From Photobacterium sanguinicancri (GTDB lineage Bacteria; Pseudomonadota; Gammaproteobacteria; Enterobacterales; Vibrionaceae), in assembly GCF_024346675.1 (NCBI RefSeq), contig NZ_AP024851.1, positions 496,001 to 560,000 of the forward strand: 64,000 bases of DNA, read 5' to 3'. The notes beneath the pieces were generated by a model. The model ran no database searches and was not told the DNA's origin. It saw only the letters and a program-made list of their open reading frames with translations. Below are positions 56,962 to 64,000 of this stretch, piece after piece (positions within the stretch are counted from its first letter, which is position 1; each line of letters opens with the position of its first letter). The translations under genes and the position numbers were made by a program.

Positions 56962-58593
56962 TTACCAGAACAGAGTATACAGAACGGCTAGCACAATCAT
57001 GATGCCGTAGGCGGCTAGGTTGAAGCTGCGGTCTGTCGTGAACATCGCGGCTGTTACTGAAATACCTTTTGGATCATCATCGTTCACCGATGTGCTTAAG
57101 CTGGTGAAGGCTATGACAACCAGAGTGAACAGTAATGTGTATAGCATTTGATCCATGAATGGCATTGCTAATGGCATCATTTTTAGGAAAAGAGCGAATG
57201 GTATGGAAGCAACTACGCCAGTAATTGCACCTTTGCTGGTGGTTTTCTTCCAGAAAAGACCCAGTAGGAACACTGCAAGAATACCTGGGCTCACTAGGCC
57301 TGTATATTCTTGAATATATTGGAATGCTTGGCCAATACCACCCAGCATAGGGGCAACTAGACACGCAATAATCAGAGCCGCAATTGCAGCCATACGGCCC
57401 ACATTTACCAGTTTGTGGTCACCTGAGTTAGGTGCAATGTACTCTTTGTAGATGTCCATCGTAAAGATGGTTGCCGTTGAGTTCAGCATCGATGCTAAAG
57501 AAGAAACAATAGCAGCAGCTAATGCAGCAAACACAATGCCTTTCATACCCACAGGTAGGAACTGAGTTAGCCAAGGGTATGCTTTGTCTGCGTGAACGGC
57601 ACTAGGCATGTTGTTTTGTGCAACGCTACCTAGGTTTGCCATCAATTCAGGGTCATTGGTGATGACATAGGCTGCAATGCCTGGCAGTACCACAAGGAAA
57701 GGAACAATCAGTTTAAGGAATGCTGCAAAAACAATCCCTTTTTGTGCTTCGGCAATAGATTTCGCAGCCAAAGTACGTTGGATGATGTACTGGTTGAAGC
57801 CCCAGTAGTATAAGTTAGCTACCCACAAGCCACCGATAAGTACTGCGATACCCGGTAGGTTCATGTACTGCGGATTGCTCTGATCGAGGATCATCTCAAA
57901 GTGTGAAGGTGCAGCTTCCACCATTTTAGATAAACCGCTAAACCAACCGTCATCACCACCAATATAACTTACCGCCATAAAGGTTGTCATGAAGCCGCCC
58001 AATACCAAGAAGAATACTTGGATTACATCGGTCCAAACGACGGCTGAGAGGCCACCGTAGATAGAGTAAACAAGGGCGAAGAGTGCAAGGCCAAGGATAG
58101 AGTACATCAGTGGGATGCCTAGAATGGTTTCCAGCGCCAAGCCACCAAGGTAAAGAACTGACGTTAAGTTAACGAAGATATACAGAGCAATCCAAAAGAT
58201 CGCCAAAATGGTTTTTAACTGTTTATTAAAGCGCTTTTCGACGAATTCAGGGATGGTATATATTCCCTTGTCGATAAAGATCGGCAGGAAATACTTACCG
58301 ACAATAATCAGCGTAATGGCAGACATCCATTCATAAGATGCGATAGCAAGGCCAATCGAGTAGCCAGAACCTGACATCCCAATAAATTGCTCAGCAGAAA
58401 TATTGGCAGCAATCAGTGACGCACCAACCGCCCACCAAGGTAGAGACTTACCAGCAAGGAAGTAATCCTCAGTACTTTTTTGTGCCCCTTTCTTATCACG
58501 AGATACCCAAAGGCCTACACCAATAATAATGACGACATAAAGTGCAAAGACTGTTATGTCGATAAAGCTCAGACCATTTTCCATATTCAACAT
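56962..58593 (-). CDS. sglT: Sodium/sugar symporter, vSGLT type
   Basis: This 543-aa inner-membrane symporter is of the same length as vSGLT of Vibrio parahaemolyticus and matches its sequence closely. The sugar-site residues of the vSGLT structure are all in register: Q69, E88, S91, N260, K294 and Q428, with the inner gate Y263. The sodium-site residues A361, S364 and S365 are also present. It should take up galactose or glucose with Na+. Its promoter region has two GalR/LacI-type operators (58629-58644 and 58767-58782). It is a single-gene unit. Confidence 0.95.
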   Translation of the reverse strand: MLNMENGLSFIDITVFALYVVIIIGVGLWVSRDKKGAQKSTEDYFLAGKSLPWWAVGASLIAANISAEQFIGMSGSGYSIGLAIASYEWMSAITLIIVGKYFLPIFIDKGIYTIPEFVEKRFNKQLKTILAIFWIALYIFVNLTSVLYLGGLALETILGIPLMYSILGLALFALVYSIYGGLSAVVWTDVIQVFFLVLGGFMTTFMAVSYIGGDDGWFSGLSKMVEAAPSHFEMILDQSNPQYMNLPGIAVLIGGLWVANLYYWGFNQYIIQRTLAAKSIAEAQKGIVFAAFLKLIVPFLVVLPGIAAYVITNDPELMANLGSVAQNNMPSAVHADKAYPWLTQFLPVGMKGIVFAALAAAIVSSLASMLNSTATIFTMDIYKEYIAPNSGDHKLVNVGRMAAIAALIIACLVAPMLGGIGQAFQYIQEYTGLVSPGILAVFLLGLFWKKTTSKGAITGVVASIPFALFLKMMPLAMPFMDQMLYTLLFTLVVIAFTSLSTSVNDDDPKGISVTAAMFTTDRSFNLAAYGIMIVLAVLYTLFW

Positions 58594-58628
58594 TATTTTG
58601 TTCCTGTTGTATTGTTATCTGGGCTGGA

Positions 58629-58644
58629 TTGTAAACGTTTACCC
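58629..58644. promoter_or_regulatory. GalR-like operator, proximal to sglT
   Basis: The 12-bp palindrome GTAAACGTTTAC (58631-58642) fits the GalR consensus at all but two of its fixed positions. It lies 36 nt before the sglT start codon. Confidence 0.65.
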
Positions 58645-58766
58645 TTGTTGAATTTGTTAAGATTGTCACATCTGCTAATTTTACCCTGAGAAATACGCAA
58701 TCTTGTTAGTGCTGCTGCTGCGTATCCCTGTGTTTATTCTTCTGTAGTATTGGTTTTATTCTCGCT

Positions 58767-58782
58767 GTGGTAACGCTTACAC
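58767..58782. promoter_or_regulatory. GalR-like operator, distal to sglT
   Basis: GTGGTAACGCTTACAC fits the GalR consensus (GTGKAANCGNTTNCAC) with one mismatch. Its centre is 138 bp from that of the proximal site, about 13 helical turns, which would allow looping. Confidence 0.65.
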
Positions 58783-59057
58783 TTGTCGCTTGGATAAGTA
58801 ACATTAGGTTTCAATAAAAAAAACGTTCACTTTCTTAAGGAGTGGTGATGGGCTCGTGTAAGTACCCCCTGATTAGGAAGTATTATTATCTAGGTAAAGA
58901 GATAAGGAAGGTCTGCATTTTTTGTGTTTTTAATCCAAGTGCTTTGCATACAAAGCACGGATGACAAAAGCACTAACAATTTAGCGCCTTGCATTACTAT
59001 GACGGAGTTTTAGTGGGTTATCCGCAGGTAATTCCCCACTGTAAGTAGTTTGTGGGG

Positions 59058-60416
59058 TTAGTCTTTAATACAAACTCGATTACGCCCTGTTTTTTTTGCT
59101 TCATAGAGCGCTTCGTCGGCATCGCTTAAAGCGCTCTTCATCGTATCTGTACCATTAAAGTAAGCGATACCAATGCTAACCGTGATGTTAATGTGTAGGT
59201 GTTGAATGAAAAACGGTGCTTTTGCCACGCTTTCTCTGAGCTGGTCACAATACTGCTTAGCTTGAACTTGGTTAAGATGAGGCATCAGCATCATAAACTC
59301 TTCCCCTCCTGTTCGTGACAAAGTGAATTCTGAATTTACTTTGGCAGCACACAGCTTTGAAAATTGCATTAAAACCTTATCACCAACTTCATGCCCATAA
59401 GAATCATTAACGTTTTTAAAAAAATCGATATCAAAGATCGCGATAGAACCAGATGTATTTTCTTTTTTTAAAGTTTCAAACCTGTTTTCGAATCCTCGGC
59501 GGTTGAGAAGTTCCGTCAGGAAGTCGGTGTGCGCTTCATTTTGTAAGTCACAGCGCTCTTTCTCTGAACGACGGTATTTATTAAAGTATTTTATCGGTGA
59601 AATTATTAGAAATAAAATCAATAAAAGCGCAAAAAAACTCAGTAGTCTAAATTCTATACCAGTGTCACCTGATGATATTGATATTTGCCAATTAGTGTTG
59701 AAAATGTTGATTATGTCTTTATGGGCTCTACAGTTAACGATACCTTTTGAACTAATCACTTTCTCGTAATAGTTTGCGTTATCTGGGTCATAGCCGATGA
59801 TAGAATAGTTATTTACATTCTCGCTTTTCAATGTTTTTTCAAGAGTATTTAATATGGACTCTAAATAGATAACAGAAGCCGAGAAGCCGATAAAACCATC
59901 TTGATTTGAAATGCTTTTACGTAGAATAAAAGCTTGTTTGCCATTTTGAACAAGCTTCACTGGTCCGATAATGACGTTTTTTTTGCCAATAATTGACTGG
60001 TTAGCACCCAGTGTTCTGTATTTATCTTGTGAAACGTTATGGCCAATAGCCCGTTTGTGTTCTTCATACGGGTAGACAAGTGTGACAATACCATTTGGTA
60101 GAAATAACAAAGAATCCACATTGTTATAGGTTGATAATAGCGTCTGACTCAACTTATGAAATGCATCTAAAGATACAGAGTTATTATCAGAAATTAAGAT
60201 CATTTCTTTTAATACTTCAGCGGTAATCAAGACATCATTAAAGATGGCTTTCATTTCTTTATTTATTATATTAACTGTTTTAGCAGATTCTATATTGTTT
60301 TTTACTGTGCTTAATTCAGAGGCAAGCAACTCAGTTAACATGAATAATAAAATGATTAATATTGCTTTTATTGTTCTATTCATTTCGACTACCACAGCTA
60401 AGTTCTTTTTCCACAC
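59058..60416 (-). CDS. Diguanylate cyclase with periplasmic sensor domain
   Basis: This ~452-aa membrane protein has an N-terminal transmembrane helix (about 15-34), a Cache/PAS-like extracytoplasmic domain (about 35-255) and a second transmembrane helix (about 257-277). A C-terminal GGDEF domain follows with HTDFLTELLNRRGFE and the active motif RTGGEEFM, so cyclic di-GMP synthesis is expected. No RxxD inhibitory site precedes the GGEEF motif. The start may be the GTG at 60416 or the ATG at 60383; neither has a clear ribosome binding site. The signal is unknown. Confidence 0.88.
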   Translation of the reverse strand: MWKKNLAVVVEMNRTIKAILIILLFMLTELLASELSTVKNNIESAKTVNIINKEMKAIFNDVLITAEVLKEMILISDNNSVSLDAFHKLSQTLLSTYNNVDSLLFLPNGIVTLVYPYEEHKRAIGHNVSQDKYRTLGANQSIIGKKNVIIGPVKLVQNGKQAFILRKSISNQDGFIGFSASVIYLESILNTLEKTLKSENVNNYSIIGYDPDNANYYEKVISSKGIVNCRAHKDIINIFNTNWQISISSGDTGIEFRLLSFFALLLILFLIISPIKYFNKYRRSEKERCDLQNEAHTDFLTELLNRRGFENRFETLKKENTSGSIAIFDIDFFKNVNDSYGHEVGDKVLMQFSKLCAAKVNSEFTLSRTGGEEFMMLMPHLNQVQAKQYCDQLRESVAKAPFFIQHLHINITVSIGIAYFNGTDTMKSALSDADEALYEAKKTGRNRVCIKD

Positions 60417-60640
60417 CCTTAGTTAACGTCTAAAAACTTGTTTAAGCCCTATATATACGTGTTAACCATTATGCTTAATGAGAATTAAGAGTTGGGAATT
60501 ATACACATAATTGAATAACGAATGATGAGGATATGATGTATATACAACTAAAGATTTTTATCGATCGAATTAACTGATCGAGTTGATTTGTGTTTTCGTT
60601 CGATGGGTTTGCTTTAAATGCGGTTAACATAGCTTAAACG

Positions 60641-60670
60641 TAAAAAAGGCGCTAATAAATTAGCGCCTTT
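60641..60670 (-). terminator. Terminator of the tRNA-Ser gene
   Basis: A 10-bp stem AAAGGCGCTA/TAGCGCCTTT (60645-60654 with 60661-60670) has a 6-nt loop and is followed on the minus strand by TTT and more T. Confidence 0.88.
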
Positions 60671-60678
60671 CTTGAATA

Positions 60679-60768
60679 TGGCGGAGAGATAGGGATTTGA
60701 ACCCTAGGACGGGATAAACCGCCGCCGGTTTTCAAGACCGGTGCTTTCGACCACTCAGCCATCTCTCC
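60679..60768 (-). tRNA. serT: tRNA-Ser, anticodon TGA
   Basis: The 90-nt minus-strand sequence starts GGAGAGATGGCTGAGTGG and ends CTATCTCTCCGCCA. It has a 7-bp acceptor stem, a D loop, an anticodon stem CCGGT/ACCGG with loop CTTGAAA (anticodon TGA), the long variable arm of a type II tRNA, and a T arm with GTTCAAAT. The CCA is encoded and the discriminator is G, as for serine tRNAs. Confidence 0.97.
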
Positions 60769-60953
60769 GTAAGTGCGGTGAATGATATAGATGTTAGTTG
60801 GGGGTGTAAATAGTGAGGGGAGTTGACTGTTGTGGTTTTGAACGTTTTGTGTGTTATGTGAGAGGGTCGGTTTGGGATTGATCACTGCGCTGTGGCTTAT
60901 TTGAACAAAGTCAGCATGTTAGCGGTAACATGCTGACAATAAAGCCATTCAAA

Positions 60954-61268
60954 TTAGTAGGTTTCATCTAAAATGATGAGCTTTTTCATAAAGGCTTGGA
61001 TTTGAGTTTCATTATTGCTGTGAAAATCTGTGGTTGTTTGATTAATAATACCTTCAGGATCTTCATTGGCAGTATGGAAGTGGTAAGTATTGTGGAAATT
61101 AATGTCTAAGCTGACATTATCATCGGCAAGCGTAATGCTATAGCCGTCATAGCTTTCCTGACAGGTTATACCGTCTAATTGGCTTCCTTTCTCACCTATG
61201 GTTTGACCCTGTGATTTTATTTTTTCGCATACACTTAGCAGCGTGCGAACGTCTGCATTGTTTCTCAT
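60954..61268 (-). CDS. DUF3081-family small protein
   Basis: This ~104-aa soluble protein follows the DUF3081 pattern known in Vibrionaceae: DVRTLLSVCEKIKSQG, YDGYSITLADDNVSLDINFHNTYHF and a C-terminal LIILDETY. An upstream ATG lies at 61289, but a perfect AGGAGG stands 5 nt before the ATG at 61268, so I chose the latter. The function is unknown. Confidence 0.78.
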   Translation of the reverse strand: MRNNADVRTLLSVCEKIKSQGQTIGEKGSQLDGITCQESYDGYSITLADDNVSLDINFHNTYHFHTANEDPEGIINQTTTDFHSNNETQIQAFMKKLIILDETY

Positions 61269-61507
61269 TACTGCCTCCTGACTGTGCATATTTTCATTTA
61301 TCTACTCTTACTGTAGAACGTTGCTGCTTCCTTTCCAGTGTAAGTTGAATTTTCATTAATTAAGATCAAACAGCATGCCTTCTGATGTCACACTTTCTTG
61401 CTTTTATGCACCCCAATAGTCGTTATTAACAGTGAATAACACCGTGATATTTTTAATGAGTGTGATACTTTGAAGATATTACCAGCCTGAAATGGAATTT
61501 TTACGCA

Positions 61508-62689
61508 ATGTTTAAACAACTTAGCCCTGCACAATTAGATCCTATATTGTCACTTTCATTAGCGTTCCGTGAAGATGCGCGAGCAGATAAAGTAGATTTA
61601 GGTATTGGTGTTTACCGTAATACTCAGGGTGAAACCCCCATCATGTTGGCTGTTCAAAAAGCACAGCAACAATTGTTGGCCGAACAAACCACTAAGGCTT
61701 ACGTAGGTTTAGCGGGCGACGAAGTATTTAACCAATCCATGATGGATCTTTTGCTGACTGGGACATCAGCTCATAGTCGCTCGGCAGCAGTGCAAACACC
61801 AGGTGCGAGTGGTGCGTTACGTATGCTGGCTGATTTAATGCATATTGCGCAGCCAGATACGACAGTTTGGCTCACCAATCCAAGCTATGTTAACCACAAA
61901 CCAGTGATGGAAGCGGCAGGTTTGAAAGTAAAGTTTTACCCCTACTTTGATACAGCCACTAAACAAGTGAACAGCCAAGCCATGCTGGCTGAAATAGCGA
62001 AAGCTGGGCCGAATGATGTCGTGTTATTACATGGTTGTTGCCACAACCCGACGGGTGCTGACATAACATTTTCAGATTGGCAGGCTATTACTGAGCTTGC
62101 CAATAAAAACGGCTTTTTGCCATTTGTTGATATTGCTTACCAAGGTTTCGGTGATGGCCTTGAAAAAGACGCCGCTGGCTTACAGCACTTAGCGGATAAT
62201 GTCGAAGAGATGATTATTGCTACCTCGTGCTCTAAGAACTTTGGTTTATACCGCGAGCGTACTGGTGCCGCCATTATCGTCAGTGACTCTTTGAAAGAGG
62301 CGCAAAAAGCGAAAGGGCGAATTTTGAATTTAGCGCGTTCAACTTACACTATGCCGCCAGATCATGGTGCTGCTGTTGTTGCTAAGATTTTACAAGATGA
62401 AGCGTTAACGAAAGATTGGAAGGCAGAGCTTTTAACGATGAATCAGCGTTTGTTGAATTTGCGTAGTGGCTTAGTGAAAGCGATTCAAGCGGTAGGATCG
62501 AATGAGTTTGATTTTATTGAGAAGCACAAAGGGATGTTCTCTGTTACGGGTTTATCACCTGAGCAAATTGGACGTTTGCGTGATGAATTTGCGATCTATG
62601 CCGTTGCTGATGGTCGTGTGAACATTGCAGGCTTACAAGAACAGAAAATAGATTACCTTGCGAATGCATTGGTGACGGTGTCACGTTAA
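61508..62689 (+). CDS. tyrB: Aspartate/aromatic amino acid aminotransferase
   Basis: This 393-aa class I PLP aminotransferase is of the AspC/TyrB group. The PLP lysine lies in ATSCSKNFGLYRERTG; YVGLAGDEVFN, HGCCHNPTGAD and the end GRVNIAGL with the carboxylate-binding region are typical. It moves amino groups between aspartate, tyrosine or phenylalanine and 2-oxoglutarate. The AspC versus TyrB choice is uncertain; the symbol follows the usual annotation of Vibrio homologues. It is a single-gene unit. Confidence 0.9.
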   Translation: MFKQLSPAQLDPILSLSLAFREDARADKVDLGIGVYRNTQGETPIMLAVQKAQQQLLAEQTTKAYVGLAGDEVFNQSMMDLLLTGTSAHSRSAAVQTPGASGALRMLADLMHIAQPDTTVWLTNPSYVNHKPVMEAAGLKVKFYPYFDTATKQVNSQAMLAEIAKAGPNDVVLLHGCCHNPTGADITFSDWQAITELANKNGFLPFVDIAYQGFGDGLEKDAAGLQHLADNVEEMIIATSCSKNFGLYRERTGAAIIVSDSLKEAQKAKGRILNLARSTYTMPPDHGAAVVAKILQDEALTKDWKAELLTMNQRLLNLRSGLVKAIQAVGSNEFDFIEKHKGMFSVTGLSPEQIGRLRDEFAIYAVADGRVNIAGLQEQKIDYLANALVTVSR

Positions 62690-62699
62690 GGTTTTTAAG

Positions 62700-62735
62700 A
62701 TGGGGATTACATATTATCTATAGTCCCCATTTCTC
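62700..62735. terminator. Hairpin between convergent genes
   Basis: A 7-bp stem ATGGGGA/TCCCCAT (62700-62706 with 62724-62730) has a 17-nt loop and is followed by TTTCTC. It overlaps the end of the histidine kinase gene. Confidence 0.5.
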
Positions 62736-64000
62736 TATCATGCTTCTTAATTCTGATGACTGGTAAGGCTTACACAGAATATCGTTCATGCCTGCATTCA
62801 GACAATCTTCTCTTTCTGCTGTTGTTGTGCCAGCGGTTAATGCAACGATCGGCCTGATGTAGCCTTGTTCACGTAATATTTTAGTTGCACTATAACCATC
62901 CATGATTGGCATTCGGCAATCCATTAAAATAAGGTCGAATTCACAGTGTTCTAGCGTATCAAGAGCAATTTGACCGTTGTCTACTATTGCTGGTTCTATG
63001 CCCATTTTGTTGAGCATTAGTTTGATGATCATCTGATTGGTCTTTAAATCTTCGACGACAAGGATTGATAGCTTATCGAGTGGTTTACTTATTGATTGTG
63101 AAGCTGCTTCTTGCACGATAGGTTGGTCATGAATGGCAAGAGGGAGCATCACTGTGAAAGTAGAGCCTATCCCGAGATCGCTATCAAGCGTAATTTTTCC
63201 GTTCATTTGTAAGGTAAGTTGGCGACAAATAGCGAGCCCTAACCCTGTACCTTCATGACTTCGTTTACTCGAAATGTCTACCTGACTAAAGGGTTTGAAC
63301 AGCTTACACTGTTGTTCGATGGCGATTCCACAGCCTGTATCCGTTACGGAAAAAACAAGTTGTTCGTCTTGCCAATCAATGTACGTATTTACACAGCCAT
63401 CTTGAGTAAACTTAATCGCATTACCTATTAAGTTCACGAAAATTTGTTTAATTCGGTCTTCGTCACCAATTAAATAAGAGGGAACCTTGTCGCTAATCGT
63501 TACTTTGAAATCGAGCTGTTTTTCAGAAGCGCGGTGCATGAATACTGCTTGGAGCTTTTCGGCAATAGAATTACTATTAAAGGGATTATTAATAAGCTCT
63601 AGCATTCCTGCGTTGATCTTACTGTAGTCCAACAGATCATTAATGATCGCGCGGAGTAATTCGCCAGAATGGTTTAAAGTTGTTAGCAATTTGCGTTGTT
63701 CGATATCAAGAGTGCTTTCACCTAACAGTTCGGCAGTGCCTAGTAAGCCATTGAGCGGGGTGCGAAGTTCATGGTTTATCATCGCAAGGAAATCACGAGT
63801 GGCTTGTTCAGATGCTTCTGCACGCTCTCGTGCTTGAATAGCAAGTGCCAGAGTAATATGACGGCCAATTGTGGTTCGAAGCATTTCGCCAAATAATGCG
63901 ACGTGCTTTTGAATCGTTGTGAGCCAAGACCCCGAAGCTTTTATACGAGCGGCAAAAAAACCAACATTGTCATCTCTTATATTTAGCGCGACCCAATATG
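62718..64000 (-). CDS. Hybrid sensor histidine kinase, 3' part only
   Basis: The frame is open to the window edge, and the ATG at 63884 is internal: the upstream codons read WVALNIRDDNVGFFAARI, part of a sensor domain. The visible part has HisKA (RDFLAMINHELRTPLNGLLG), an HATPase domain (NLIGNAIKFTQ, DTGCGI, GTGLGLAICRQL) and a C-terminal receiver domain with the acceptor Asp in LILMDCRMPIMDG. No Hpt domain follows, so a separate Hpt protein is expected. The signal is unknown because the 5' part lies outside. Confidence 0.9.
   Translation of the reverse strand, partial: YWVALNIRDDNVGFFAARIKASGSWLTTIQKHVALFGEMLRTTIGRHITLALAIQARERAEASEQATRDFLAMINHELRTPLNGLLGTAELLGESTLDIEQRKLLTTLNHSGELLRAIINDLLDYSKINAGMLELINNPFNSNSIAEKLQAVFMHRASEKQLDFKVTISDKVPSYLIGDEDRIKQIFVNLIGNAIKFTQDGCVNTYIDWQDEQLVFSVTDTGCGIAIEQQCKLFKPFSQVDISSKRSHEGTGLGLAICRQLTLQMNGKITLDSDLGIGSTFTVMLPLAIHDQPIVQEAASQSISKPLDKLSILVVEDLKTNQMIIKLMLNKMGIEPAIVDNGQIALDTLEHCEFDLILMDCRMPIMDGYSATKILREQGYIRPIVALTAGTTTAEREDCLNAGMNDILCKPYQSSELRSMIEKWGL

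Overview
The window reads as chromosomal DNA of a marine gammaproteobacterium of the family Vibrionaceae, most likely Photobacterium or a close relative. This is inferred from protein sequence, not from a search. The sodium/sugar symporter matches the well-known Vibrio vSGLT residue for residue at its sugar and sodium sites. NqrA-F, FrdA-D, DUF3081 and the GbpA-like chitin-binding modules are also of Vibrio type. There is no phage, insertion sequence or CRISPR array. Most genes look chromosomal, with several signs of local gene shuffling.

Layout. 1-1459: 3' part of a secreted multi-domain GH18 chitinase. 1573-7131: small metabolic and stress genes, including a gloA-nemA pair, an acetyltransferase, an SDR enzyme, a YddG-type exporter and an ACT protein. 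7272-14450: a LacI-family regulator with an AscG-like operator, a lactose/cellobiose/chitobiose-type PTS (IIB, IIC, IIA), an unusual TIM-barrel-like DUF7916 protein and a secreted GH20 hexosaminidase. 14599-18323: a membrane protein, a CadC/ToxR-like regulator and a DASH cryptochrome. 19035-36824: a two-component system facing a 2HCT malate/citrate transporter and malic enzyme, then frdABCD, dcuB, class I fumarase and nqrABCDEF. 36914-40996: an OYE-glutaredoxin-SDR group facing a LysR regulator, then msrA. 41078-49407: a PLP dehydratase with an ornithine-cyclodeaminase-family enzyme, a 6-phospho-beta-glucosidase, LysR and AraC regulators, a DUF1254/DUF1214 protein, a hotdog thioesterase and a PEBP-family protein. 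49740-60416: two divergent RNA 2'-O-methyltransferases, a decayed ferredoxin gene, a CusRS-like two-component system with a DUF3316 protein, a DnaQ-like/DUF294 pair, vSGLT and a diguanylate cyclase. 60679-64000: tRNA-Ser(TGA), a DUF3081 protein, an aromatic/aspartate aminotransferase and the 3' part of a hybrid histidine kinase.

How the genes work together. The most striking block is 19035-36824. It encodes nearly a whole anaerobic sodium-linked malate/fumarate module. A dicarboxylate-sensing kinase and regulator control uptake by a 2HCT carrier. Malic enzyme supplies NADH and pyruvate, and fumarase converts malate to fumarate. Fumarate reductase reduces fumarate to succinate, and DcuB exchanges the dicarboxylates. 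Na+-NQR feeds the quinone pool from NADH while pumping sodium. The fumarase and nqrA genes are only about 31 nt apart, and the usual nqr partners apbE and nqrM do not follow nqrF. A second theme is chitin and beta-glycoside use (chitinase, PTS, GH20, GH1). A third is defence against electrophiles and oxidation (two OYEs, glyoxalase, glutaredoxin, MsrA).
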